A DNA stretch of 64,000 nt. Origin: Datnioides undecimradiatus (taxonomy: Eukaryota > Chordata > Actinopteri > Lobotiformes > Datnioididae). The notes under the pieces are model-generated. The model was not told the origin of the DNA and made no database searches. It saw only the letters and a program-made list of their open reading frames with translations. The DNA lies in contig WARS01000031.1 of NCBI GenBank assembly GCA_008933995.1, forward strand, positions 3,500,001 to 3,564,000, written 5' to 3'. Position 1 is the first letter of the stretch; the number at the start of each line of letters is the position of its first letter. The position numbers and the translations under genes were made by a program. This document shows, piece by piece, positions 27,001 to 36,784 of the stretch.

Positions 27001-28702
27001 AAATGGGAAAACACTTCATTTATTTAGGTTCGCACCAGTGACCAATAAACGCGGCATGCACACATGTGCACCTATGTGTAAATAGAGGCATTTTCAATTT
27101 TCACTAAATAAAGAAGGAGTATTGAAATGCCCACAACTATAACTGGAATACACTTCTTTATATTGATGCGGGGCACATTGTTTTTTTTGTCCATATGTTG
27201 CTTGAACATTTCAGCTATGATTCAGCTGTGATTTTCCTGCCAGTCTCTTTCTGTGTTTCCAGAATACTGATAATGTTGGTTAGTTAGTTTAAGAGTCTGT
27301 TGTTTCCAGATTATTTCTCAGAGCACTTTATGGAAAAAGTGTAATTTGCTGCTAAGTAAGGAGAATATGGAATATGGAATTTTACTTTAATTAGTTGTGG
27401 TGAGTCAATCAGTTAGTTGGTGAATGACTTACTGGATGAATTACTTTGGAAGAATGGCTCTATTTTAAACATCAATTGAAGTTCAGTCATTATTCATTTA
27501 TTATAGGAAATTTTAATCCTTAACATATGTTCAACTGTGTGGTTTCCTGAAGACAAAGTCACATTTCAGCATGTTTAGCTGACCTTCAATGCACTGACTG
27601 AAAGACTCAAGCTAGCTTGACAATTTGGAACTGGATTAATATGGAATCAATTCATTGAATTTATTGGAAGTGTACCAATTTAGCATTCTCTCTGCCTCCG
27701 CTATAATTGTTGCCAAATTAATTTGTTCTTTTCAGGAAACTTCTTAGGAAATTATTAGGAATTTAAAGACCCGTAAAATAGAGCATTGTCTTAGATTCTG
27801 CTGTACCATTATTTCATCAGTTTAATCTCATTACTTATTCATATACCAGTACTCAACTCAACTCTTAACCACAGCAGCCTCCAAATCTTGTGCACACCAA
27901 CTGATTTGTTTATTTTAAACCAAATACGCACTCCTTTGTAAGTGTAGTTGTGCATATGCTGGGGAATAGAGCCCTGATACAATTCATACATTTCTAATTT
28001 CTGCTGGATTGCTAGAAAGACCCCAAAGCTCAAATCAAATCCTTTTTTCCTTCAGACATTATAAAAATAATCTTGTTGAGCTGAGCCGCACACTGCATGG
28101 TGGGCTATTGTGCTCTCTTGTCATTCATACACATCTACGGTAATTGCAGGTGCACCATTCTAACCACACGTATTATCTGCCTACATGCAGCAGTTATTAC
28201 ATGTAGCCCATTATACCGCACTCATAAATAACTTGAACCTGGTCTGATGACAATGAAAGCTTCTGCAGTATTTCCTGTGACATGCACAGATTTGCACAGT
28301 TTCTTTTCTACATGAGAATTACTTAACGACTCAGGGTTTGATCTTCATTAGCGTCAGCATTAGCTTTTCTCAGAGTATTTCAGCAAGAAATCTCTTCCTC
28401 TAATGGCTCTTTTTCTGCCCTGGATTTGAGTTAAATTCCGATTAGAGTGGCAGGCTTAGTGCTGAAAGCAGGCTTGACTTACGCTACATTTTTTTTAACT
28501 TAATACCCCAATGTTTTTTTCTGGAAAGGCTCTTTACAAATAACATCAATCTCCATGTGCCATTGCATGTGTTACATCGCCTCTCCCTTTCTCACAGATT
28601 TATCTTTCATGGAAGAGTGGCCCCGCAGAGGTAAAACACTGGAAAGACATGATGGGTCGTCCTCGCACTGCCGTGTCCCAGTGGCATGCTCTCAAGGCCT
28701 GA
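1328..28702 (+). CDS. syt7: Synaptotagmin-7, 3' portion (eight coding exons, partial at 5' end)
   Basis: Synaptotagmin-7 is a high-affinity Ca2+ sensor for lysosome and synaptic or dense-core vesicle exocytosis; it binds phospholipids and SNAREs through two C2 domains. Exons read in the window are 1328-1675, 6204-6326, 21505-21628, 25465-25732, 25848-26017, 26347-26461, 26628-26827 and 28598-28702. All have AG/GT borders and matching phases, giving about 483 codons plus stop. The first three encode a disordered linker, the next two C2A and the last three C2B, ending in QWHALKA. Both C2 domains keep the five Ca2+-binding aspartates (KDF and SDP, then DYDRFSRND, in C2A; MDI and SDP, then DKDRLSRND, in C2B). 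The N-terminus and transmembrane segment are upstream of the window. Assignment to SYT7 rather than another synaptotagmin rests on near-identity of the C2A and C2B sequence to mammalian SYT7 as I recall it. The teleost a/b paralogue cannot be decided. Confidence 0.95.
3037..3085 (+). repeat. (CA)n microsatellite
   Basis: About 24 CA units in a syt7 intron. Confidence 0.97.
5601..5712. mobile_element. MITE-like foldback element
   Basis: The ends are inverted copies: gtcacc, a short T/A-rich part and aaaataatggcctaagtcat on the left match the reverse complement on the right with only small differences over about 35 bases. The middle is AT-rich and codes for nothing. The structure fits a non-autonomous DNA transposon. 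No clear target-site duplication was seen, and the family is unknown. Confidence 0.6.
6204..6326 (+). CDS. syt7: syt7 linker exon 2 in window (acidic cassette)
   Basis: The acceptor is gtccag and the donor gtaatg. The 123-bp exon encodes [19 protein letters not shown] followed by an acidic, Glu/Pro-rich tail. It resembles the EGRMVVLSL-type exon of long mammalian SYT7 isoforms. Entry and exit are both phase 2, so it is an in-frame cassette like the exon before it. Confidence 0.85.
11925..12010 (+). repeat. Dispersed repeat copy A (ctcgagat type)
   Basis: It shares gatcacaagttaattatt and flanking ttatctcgagat words with an inverted copy at 12480-12600. Words of this type are common in fish genomes as I recall; the family name is unknown to me. 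Confidence 0.55.
12480..12600 (-). repeat. Dispersed repeat copy B, inverted relative to A
   Basis: On the minus strand it aligns with the element at 11925-12010. It includes the 14-bp perfect palindrome ttatctcgagataa at 12526-12539. Confidence 0.55.
20725..20820 (+). mobile_element. DNA-transposon-like fragment
   Basis: The words ggtcagaagtatgtgg, cactcatatgtg, ctgttgaacaactc and agcattaa occur in an order I recall from a widespread teleost non-autonomous transposon. It is decayed and short, and the family is not named. Confidence 0.4.
21505..21628 (+). CDS. syt7: syt7 linker exon 3 in window
   Basis: The acceptor follows ttaacag and the donor is gtacca. It encodes a Ser/Gly-rich linker with [10 protein letters not shown] and [16 protein letters not shown], matching the mammalian GQTPHDESDRR and SSVSDLVNSLTSEMLM segment just before C2A. 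It enters in phase 2 and leaves in phase 0, so it joins the C2A exon in frame. Confidence 0.9.
21629..25464 (+). other. syt7 intron before C2A
   Basis: Ordinary AT-rich intron, 3.8 kb. A GA-rich patch lies at 24660-24770. No coding segment or repeat family was recognised. Confidence 0.65.
25465..25732 (+). CDS. syt7: syt7 C2A exon 1
   Basis: The exon opens with [12 protein letters not shown] and continues into the first C2A strands ([12 protein letters not shown]). It carries Ca2+ loop 1 with Asp in KDF and SDP, the [16 protein letters not shown] polybasic strand and [13 protein letters not shown]. The donor is gttcat, leaving one base of a split Gly codon. Confidence 0.96.
25848..26017 (+). 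CDS. syt7: syt7 C2A exon 2
   Basis: The acceptor is tttctcag. The exon encodes [19 protein letters not shown] and the loop 3 aspartates ([13 protein letters not shown]), then strand 8 and the short LKPCSDGS linker to C2B. It leaves in phase 0 at gtgagt. The following intron is immediately purine-rich. Confidence 0.96.
26018..26346 (+). other. syt7 intron with polypurine tract
   Basis: Short intron of 329 bp. About 26024-26107 is almost entirely G and A on the plus strand, beginning six bases after the splice donor. Confidence 0.85.
26024..26107 (+). repeat. Polypurine (GGA/GAA-rich) tract
   Basis: About 80 bases of nearly uninterrupted A and G, such as gaggaaagaagaggggagga. A tract of this kind can form triplex DNA; here it starts next to a splice donor. 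Confidence 0.85.
26347..26461 (+). CDS. syt7: syt7 C2B exon 1
   Basis: The acceptor is tctctag. The exon encodes the start of C2B ([11 protein letters not shown], then [16 protein letters not shown]), including the first loop 1 aspartate. It leaves in phase 1 at gtatat, splitting the Asp of SDP. Confidence 0.95.
26628..26827 (+). CDS. syt7: syt7 C2B exon 2
   Basis: The acceptor is tcttcag. The exon encodes [19 protein letters not shown], including the polybasic strand, then [11 protein letters not shown] and the loop 3 aspartates in [14 protein letters not shown]. The donor is gtatct in phase 0, and the downstream intron begins with a long CTT/TTC tract. Confidence 0.96.
26828..28597 (+). 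other. syt7 last intron with CTT tract
   Basis: The intron opens with a pyrimidine tract at 26830-26893 dominated by CTT units. The rest is AT-rich with no exon seen. Confidence 0.8.
26830..26893 (+). repeat. Polypyrimidine (CTT)n tract
   Basis: A run of tctccttccc followed by repeated cttctt units, broken once by a G. It is complementary in composition to the purine tract at 26024-26107. Confidence 0.9.
28598..28702 (+). CDS. syt7: syt7 terminal coding exon
   Basis: The acceptor is ctcacag. The exon encodes [15 protein letters not shown] and ends QWHALKA followed by TGA at 28700-28702. This is the conserved C2B C-terminal helix region with the WHxL motif found in synaptotagmins. Confidence 0.97.
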   Translation: MYLSWKSGPAEVKHWKDMMGRPRTAVSQWHALKA

Positions 28703-29803
28703 GGAACCCAGCGACAAACCTGCCTGCAGTTTTTTCCCCCTCAGAATTCAGCATCAGCCTCTCAGCCCCTGCCCTCAGCACATATCCCGTACCCCTTAAC
28801 TGCAGTCTCGGGCTGCAGATAATATGTGTCATCTCTTTGTTCTCAGGCCTCTTTGATATCCTCTGCCCCTCAGTCCTCGTGACACCATCCTTAAATTTTA
28901 CCCTTGTCAAGTTCTGACTCCCTCCTGACCCCCGCCCCTCTCATCCTTTTGTCTGAACTTAAAAACGTCTTTGATGTCTTTACTCACTTCCTCCTTGTGC
29001 CCTCTTTCTATGGGATTTTTTTCAAGATACCCCTCAGTCTTTCCTCCCCCTGTGTCAGACATAACCCAGTGTTTAACATCAGAGCAGTACCTCTTGCCAC
29101 CCATGAATACAAACTACCAACCAAAAATGGATCAGACTGGATATTCCAACCATCCACTGTGGTGGCAAGAAGGGCTGCATTCAAACATGCATCTGAGTGT
29201 GAAAGGCGCTGACCTGTACAACCCATTTACCGACCCTGCATCTGGTGTTGCAGTGAGGAATCATCCACTCCACTCCTCCGCCTCTTTATTCAAGTCCTCT
29301 CCCATTACTCTCACTATTCCTCCGTAACCCTTAAAATGCCTGAAAAATCAGGAAAAGCAACACAGGCAAAGGAAGAGCAATGTGCTGTATTTAAAATGGA
29401 GCTAGACTGGAAGTGGACTCTGTCACCCAAGTCATGTTTGATCTTTTTTCACTTTTCACTCTTTCTCTGGCACCACTGTAATAATTCTCCCTTGGCTGGA
29501 ACCCTTCGTTGTCTGTGCGTGCTGTGGGTGATGTGCTGTAACCCCAAATGAAGTTCTCTAACAAAAAAAGGATATGAACATGAACATTTAACGCTGGTCC
29601 AATAGGGCAAGTGTCAAAAAAAATTTAAAAAATAACGTTCTTATTTTCTGGGAAAAGAAATCCTGATGGATGAAAAAAGAGTAAAGTGATTAATGTTGTG
29701 TTTTATTTTTTGGTTTTCAAAAGAACTTAGAGAATCAACCTGTTCTTCCAGACACAGAAAATAAGCAAAAAGCCAGCTTCCATAAGTGTGGAAGTGTGGG
29801 ATA

Positions 29804-29804
<1 letters not shown>

Positions 29805-29852
<48 letters not shown>
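29805..29852 (+). repeat. (TG)n microsatellite
   Basis: About 24 TG units, in or just after the syt7 3' UTR. Confidence 0.97.
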
Positions 29853-29856
<4 letters not shown>

Positions 29857-31193
29857 CATGCACGTGTGTGAATGACAGAGTATTTTGGACTTGAATAGCT
29901 AAATTAAAGATAATGTTAAAAACAGCATTGCCCTTGTAAACTATGGTGAAAATAAGCATGGAACATGTGGTGCTGAGATTGGCTGAAGATGCGGGGAGGT
30001 CACTGAGGTTAAAGGGTCAATCCACCCAAATCACAGACACATACAGCCACTGCTGCCACCCCAGATGTAAGGAGATAAACAGGATTTCATCGTGGCGCTC
30101 ACTGCTCACTTGAAATTGCTTTTGAAAAATTCAACACCAGCTTGTCTTTTTGAGAAACAAAGTCGTGGTTAATCAGATAATCCACAAAGCCCTCAGTCAA
30201 TGGAAGAAATTGGAGAACAGCTAAACAACAACATGTCCTCAACGGCATTATTTACATGAGCCCGAAAAGCGAAACTCCCTTTGTCCCCATCACAATTTAG
30301 GGGTGGTAAAGTTCTTGGTGGCACTGCAGAAACTAAAACTGACACATCTTGGCTTCATGCCACAAATCGTCAGTGGGCAAAACATTTTCTGACAAGACTG
30401 AATCCAAGATCAGATGGTGGTAACCTTGCACACAGTAATAAGTGATTAGGTCAAACGCTACACATTTAGGAGAAGAGTACATGAATATCATTAAATGCAA
30501 ACAGCACCACCTACACACACACACAACTGGTTAGTATTGGTGCGACACCACTTTGTGCAAGCCAGGAATTTGTGGTTTTGCCATTATGGGATCTTGGATT
30601 CACCTGAGTAAACTCGGTCCGTTGAAGCTTTGTGAAACTACGCTCAGCATTTTATGATGTGGGCGAACTGGCAACTTGTGAATGCGGGCAGAAAATGACT
30701 TTGTTATTTATAAAGGTGGTAATGTGTTAAGAAATCAGATGTAGGTGAAGTTAGTCAGTCAACATACACTAGTCCAGTCACCCATGTTACCTTGTGTCTG
30801 TCATCTGCATTAATCTGAACATTACACCTGGATCAGAGGTTACAGAACCCGACAACATTTAGATTTTTTCCTTATTTACAAAGTGATATTAGTCTGAGGG
30901 CACTACCAGGCCTGACTCTGTGTTATTTTGGGGATTTTGAACTTGGTACAAGTCAGTCTTCCAATTGTTTGCTTCACTGCCTGAATGTGACCTCCCCCAA
31001 ATCGCATATAGACCCGTGCTGATTGGATGAATGGAAACAAATGAGAGTAATAATATCTGAGGGGGGGGAAAGTCTTTTTACATTCCACTGTTTGTTTTTT
31101 TGTCTACTGGATGTGTGTATGTGTGTGTGTTTGCACTGTGGGTGAGTCTCTTCGAACTTTAGGTTGTGCGGTTGTACTTGCTGTGAGTCCCTC

Positions 31194-31201
31194 TGTGTGT
31201 A

Positions 31202-31232
<31 letters not shown>

Positions 31233-31245
31233 ATTATATATATAT
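31194..31245 (+). repeat. Compound TG/CG/TA repeat
   Basis: A TG run, then cgcgcg, then a short TA run: alternating purine-pyrimidine sequence able to adopt Z-DNA. Confidence 0.9.
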
Positions 31246-32616
31246 CTGCACTGAGTTCTATTTTGCCAGTTTAATACAGAACAACATTGTTTACCGTTTT
31301 TATTCTGTATGAAACAATCCAGATGTACAAAGAAATATGTTTTTTTAAGAGTTGTCACTTCTTTTAAGAATCACTGCACTTGTTGACAACGATGCTGGAA
31401 CAAACCTCTCTTCATTGCAGGGTTATTTTCCTCATGCGCGGTTTAAAAGGATGTTCAGTTTGTGAGAAGGCGAATCGGTTATAAGTGAGCTAAGAGTGAA
31501 GGTCAAAGGAAAAATGTCACAAACAAGCTTTACAACAAAGCCTAGATAAAAACATGTTTTCTTAAACTATCACACAACCAATTTTTGGTTCAGACAGAAG
31601 CAGCTACCAACATTTTGTCCGATCTGTCCTTCCTATCCGGTCCGATCTGATTCACCAAGACCAAAAAAATAAAAAACAAAGGGTGGCACCTTAACATCAC
31701 AGCTGACGTCCCCCCAAAAAACACCCCCAACTGTGCACACATGCTTTCTGGCACAAAGTGTTCTGTGTGTGCCTTATAAACCTTGCCACGCCTTGCTCTT
31801 CACCATATGCGCTCTCTCTCCAAGTGTCAGGGAGGGGTGAGGAAAAAAAAAGGTGATACAGGAGATAATCATCACCTCTTTGCATCACTGTTAGCTACGT
31901 CTCAGGTCAGAGCAGAGCATCGGAGCATCCCAAAATAACCAGGGACAGAGTCATCTGTCTGTCCTGATGGCCCGGTGTGTTAAACGAGGCATTATTTTCT
32001 GTGCTGCCGACAAAGCATTACATTCCAAAGGCTTAGTGAAAGTCACTGAAATCAATGCAAGTTAACTCTTATTTAAATGACAGCGAAAGGTTCGGTATGT
32101 TTTGATTTTAAGAAATCGAGCTGGATTTGTCTGTCTACACACGTCACCGGCCAAATACCATAACCTGGTAGATTTTACTGGGCAAGCTCGCATTTCTGAT
32201 TTAGGGCATTCTCTTGAAAGGGACTGCTTGAGACAAAGAGAGGTTAACCAGCAGCATTTTGATTTATATACTGTACAAATGATTGTGAACTGTCCTGTAT
32301 GAAATAAGAAAAAAAAAACCAAAACATCAGTATTTACTGGGGTTGTTGATATCTGTCTGTCCTTGGTATCACTCAGCCCCCTCCTTCACTCCCTTTTCTC
32401 TTTGTAGTTACACATCCGTGGGGTGCACAATGTGAAATATCAACCATTTATTTTTTGAAATCTGTACAGTGTATATAAAAATATAAATGTGTATATAAAA
32501 CAAAGATACTTCTGGTATTGTTATGATTTTTTTCAGGAGCTTGTTTTTATCACATCCTTAATTTGTAGTTGTATAACAACAAACAGGTTTATTCAGTGTA
32601 GTCTGTTCTACATGAA

Positions 32617-32795
32617 AGCAGAAGTGGAGGGAATACTCCACTTGACTGAGGGCACCAAACATTAACATGCAGATACTCCATTACAAGTAACTGTAATCTA
32701 TTCAAAGTCTTACTCAAGTATATCTACAGAAGTAGAAGTTATCAAAAGAAGAAAGTTATCATTCTGTGAAAAATGAGACCTAGATATTATTTTAT
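32617..32795 (+). repeat. Decayed dispersed teleost repeat
   Basis: The order actccattacaagtaa, then ttactcaagta, then agaagtagaagttatcaaaag resembles a very common fish repeat built on tactcaagtaaaagt-type words. Recognition is from memory. Confidence 0.5.
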
Positions 32796-33748
32796 ATTTT
32801 CAGATGATGACAAGACAAGACTATAAGCAAGATTGTTGTTTGTTTATTACGCTGTCGTTTCAGGTGGAGCTTTGTAGGTCAGCTGAGAAGACAAACCATC
32901 TCCTAAAGCTCGCAAAATAGATCTGAAGGGTTGCCATTTACCAGGTCAAAGAGAAGAAAAACATATTTTTGCACTTAATGATTTGTGTATATTAATCGTT
33001 CCCCCTATTTTACACCAATCATAAAGTTAAAAATATGAAACTTTTAGAGGTTCATCTTAAATTTGTTGTTTTCATTAGTATTTTAGTCTCTGCTAACAAC
33101 TATAACCAAAGAGTCCCACTTAAATACTGCTTTTCATAAGGTGTCACAAGTCAGGAAAGTTTGGAAGCTCTGTTTCAATCCTCAACAACATGATATATTT
33201 TCTAAGCTTATAGTTAATTTTGGGACTACAGGACAGAAATAACAAATAAACAAATTCCATCCAATTCAGTTCAGTAAAAAGAGCAAAATTTCCCTTTGAA
33301 ATATAGAGGATGAACTCATGACTGATGCATATTACAACCAGAAGATGCTTTTAAAACTATGAGGATCTGAGTGTAAACTTGCAGACTTTTAAATACAGTT
33401 TTCATTTAAGACTCAAATTTCACAGAGACTTGCTGCTAACTCACTGTCAATCCCATATCTAGCCTGATTTGGGACATTGATAGCATCAAAGTCCTTTGTA
33501 GAAGTTTAATTGCAAATGCATGGACCAGCTGATAAATCTGCAATTAATACAGACACTGCTGGAAATACATTTGCTCTCTATTTTGCTCTCTCTTCCAGCT
33601 CAGGCAGAAATAGGGCCAAGATTTTAAGGGTAATTAACATGGATCTTTGAATTGGTGCTGATCTCTAGAATTAAGGAAATTGCCTGCTCTGCCTCCTACA
33701 CACTACGTTTCACTGCATCTTCAACACAAGATAACATCTAAGAGAAAC

Positions 33749-33751
<3 letters not shown>

Positions 33752-33806
<55 letters not shown>
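33752..33806 (+). repeat. (TG)n microsatellite
   Basis: About 27 uninterrupted TG units between syt7 and sdhaf2. Confidence 0.97.
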
Positions 33807-33809
<3 letters not shown>

Positions 33810-35197
33810 GACGAGACAGGGTGTTTAATTTGCCAACTTATCTAACATCCTCAAAGTTAAACCTGGCAGAGGTATCTCCTAGCAGTGAGAGCATCTTCCC
33901 TTTTGTGCTCCTCTGCTCACGACTCTCGAGCAGACATGGGAAGACAAGATGAAGGCTGGGGATGCTGGTGGTGCTGGTGGTGGTGGAGAGAGGAAACAAG
34001 AGAGAACATGAGATTGAAATTCCAGGGGAGCAGAGGGTGACGGCGGGGCTGAGGATAAAACAGAGAGCTGTCACGACACAGGAAGCAGCAGTGGAGGATG
34101 ACAGGAGCGCTGGGCTACAGATAGGCACAGTGGGTGTGCGTGGGCAACTGATGAATATACACTCTAAACAAGCCTCAGAGCAATGAAGATGTGAATTTTG
34201 CTCCCCCTGCACATGGGATCCACAGGTGCCTTCTTTTTTTCCTTCAAGGCAGGGAATTGTGAAAGCTGGCAAGGTTCGCATTCATCTTCTGTAAACTCCA
34301 GGACATTTACACAAATAGGTGGTCCAAACTTTTCAAACTGAATTCCTGCTTTTTTATTCACTACAATCAATGGTGGAAACCATTTTGAATCCTTTATTTA
34401 GTCATAACAGTACCTATACAACAATTTAAAATGACTCCATTAGAAATAAATGTCGCAGTCTAAATAAAAATGACATGCAATACAATACAGCAATGTGAAC
34501 TGTCGTAATTAAAAGTGCCTGTTTTGCAAAAGAAGGGCCCACTGGGACTGTTGTTAGACAGTTCAAATGGATGCATCAATGTGTAAGCAGCACTTAACTG
34601 TTGCGGCTGGTTGAGGTTGAGCTAGTTTTAACTGCACTATAAATTATAGGTGGTGCACAGCTGTGTGGTCGGGCCACTCCAAACGGTCACAAGATAAATC
34701 TGAGGGGTTGTGAGAACAGAGAGAAGAAAAGAACAGCATCCTATAAATCATGTAGTTTTTATTCATCTTTTCCATTTTTACCTAATACTTTGCTTTTTGT
34801 GTTATATTGGATACTTGTACCTCCTTAATAGAGTTATTTAAACTTGTTTGTTGGAACAAATCAACAATTTATAGACATATAAAATGTGACAAATAGCACC
34901 ATCTAGACATTGCTTTGTTTAAAGGGGTAACACATTTTTTGAAGTCTTGAATAGTGCATTCAATTTTATGGGTGTCATATATACCTTAATACAAAATTTA
35001 GGGCAGGTACTGCTAGCAAATGCAGCATTTAGAAAATACATAAAACATATGTAGAGTAGATATTAAATGTAACTAAATATATTCGATGTTGTGGAAAAGA
35101 GGAAGCGAGTCACAGAAAATGTAAATTGAGTTGTAATGAAGTACATTATTTGTTTAATTGTGCTCAGTTACTTCCCGTTGCTGATGAAGATATATGG

Positions 35198-35281
35198 TGA
35201 GACAGATGGCAGAGGGGCAGAGAAGACACAGAGGGGGACCCTTCTGACATCACCTCGGTCTATTTCAGGACAGGCTGAGGA
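35198..35281 (+). repeat. Local duplicate, copy 1
   Basis: It shares gagacagatggc, cccttctgacatcacctc, gtctattt and gctgagga, in order and spacing, with 36889-36972. Confidence 0.7.
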
Positions 35282-36160
35282 CATACAAATCAAACACCGG
35301 GACTTTTTACTCGACATATTTACCCTGAAGAGTTATGAGAAAGAAAATACCTATCAACGTTTGTCTCCTATCTGTAAGATTGCCTTGTTTGTGCAACACC
35401 TTGGCAGTAGATCATGTGTACATTACGATTCTATGGGCGTACGCAAGCAGGCTTGTCATCTGTTTTGAGATTCTGTGCACATCTCCTTGCCAGAGGGCAT
35501 TTCCCTTCTGCTCTCAGTACAAGGTTCCACTGAACCGACATGACACAAAGCCAGGCGCGATATTTTCCCCATAGTTATTAACACAGACTGATCCAGTGGT
35601 GGAGGAGAGAATTGTGACCTTATTTGCATAGCTTGGAGCAAAAATATATGTGGTTTAATTGGAAACTCAGCTTGACAGAACAATTCACTGATGCTTTGTA
35701 TCATAAAAGTTATAATAAAAACACACTGCCTATTTCATGATAGGATCATTTTTATACTTCAATGCAGTAATGTAGCAACAGTAAGGTGATTTATTACACC
35801 TTAGTTTTCATCATCTACAAGTCACTTCGTTAAGATTCTCAGCAGGTATTAAAATAATATGGCAGTTGTGCTGCACTGATCTTTTCACATCCTGTATGAA
35901 AAATAAGGTATGTGAGACATATCTGGGATACAGGTGAGCCATTTGACATGTTGATCCAAAGAGCAGCAGGTTTGACAGCTACTGAAAATGAGGTGATCTG
36001 CTTCCACCTGGTGTCTATGTGCTGAAACTGCAGCCAATATAATCATCCTGTAACAAATCACAGTTCATAGTGTCAGTCGTGGCCACCTCCAACCATCAAG
36101 GATGAGAAAATTATAACAATGACTTGACATGAGCAGGAAATGGCAGTTAAGCATCACAAC

Positions 36161-36166
36161 TTTATT
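36161..36166 (-). terminator. sdhaf2: sdhaf2 poly(A) signal candidate
   Basis: AATAAA on the minus strand (tttatt on plus), about 490 bases past the stop codon and followed by a GT-containing stretch. It would give a 3' UTR of about 0.5 kb. Confidence 0.5.
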
Positions 36167-36653
36167 AAATAACTTTTATCGTCTGTATGAGGCACTGAAC
36201 AATCAGTGGACAGAACTAAAACATAGCAGTTCAAGCTAGGCTAATGAATCACTCCATGTGTTTCTGTTTGTCTGCTATAGAAACACAATCATTTTTTGTC
36301 TTTCTATCAAATTGGATTCTTTACAATGCATCTCAAACATTAACAGTTTTAGTTTACAGTCTTGAATCACACATTTACAATACAACTGATGCAACATATT
36401 CGGACACCTTGCTAATGTTCTGTTGCGTCTGCCTTTTCCCGATTCCACAAAGGACCCAAAGCTAGTCTGTCATAACAGACAAGTGAGATTAGATGCTTAA
36501 GTGTTGAAAATATTTGGCATCCTCAACATTTTGTACACTGCAGCGTGTGACTTATGAAACATCACCAACTTCTTCTGGTAGGTTATGACACGGATCTTCC
36601 AACCGGTGCTCCACCTAAAATCAGTCTCTGAGAAGGTTTCAGTGCTAAAGTCC

Positions 36654-36784
36654 TCACTGACTTTCCTTTTCCAGGTACTCCAAGCTGGGCGCATCTAACC
36701 TCTGTTCATGGTTGTGATTCTTTGTGAACTCCTTCAGCATATCCATGACCTCTCCTTGGTAAATGTCAGGGGTGGGCTGAGCTT
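36654..36784 (-). CDS. sdhaf2: sdhaf2 coding exon 4 with stop
   Basis: It encodes [20 protein letters not shown] and ends LEYLEKESQ, then stop. The acceptor is ttgcttacag. Confidence 0.94.

Larger units (their letters stand above)
28703..36140. other. syt7 3' UTR and syt7-sdhaf2 intergenic region
   Basis: The first part must be syt7 3' UTR, but I could not fix its end. No convincing AATAAA with a GT-rich tail is visible; AT-rich sequence with tataaa words near 32460-32510 is a possible end. TG repeats lie at 29805-29852, 31194-31245 and 33752-33806, a decayed dispersed repeat at 32617-32795 and one copy of a local duplicate at 35198-35281. No PPP1R32 or LRRC10B coding sequence was recognised. 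Confidence 0.55.

Noticed and set aside
33838-34281. 147-codon minus-strand open frame
   Set aside because: Ser/Thr/Pro/Leu-rich reading of GA-rich DNA, with no splice signals, domain or similarity to PPP1R32 or LRRC10B that I can recall.
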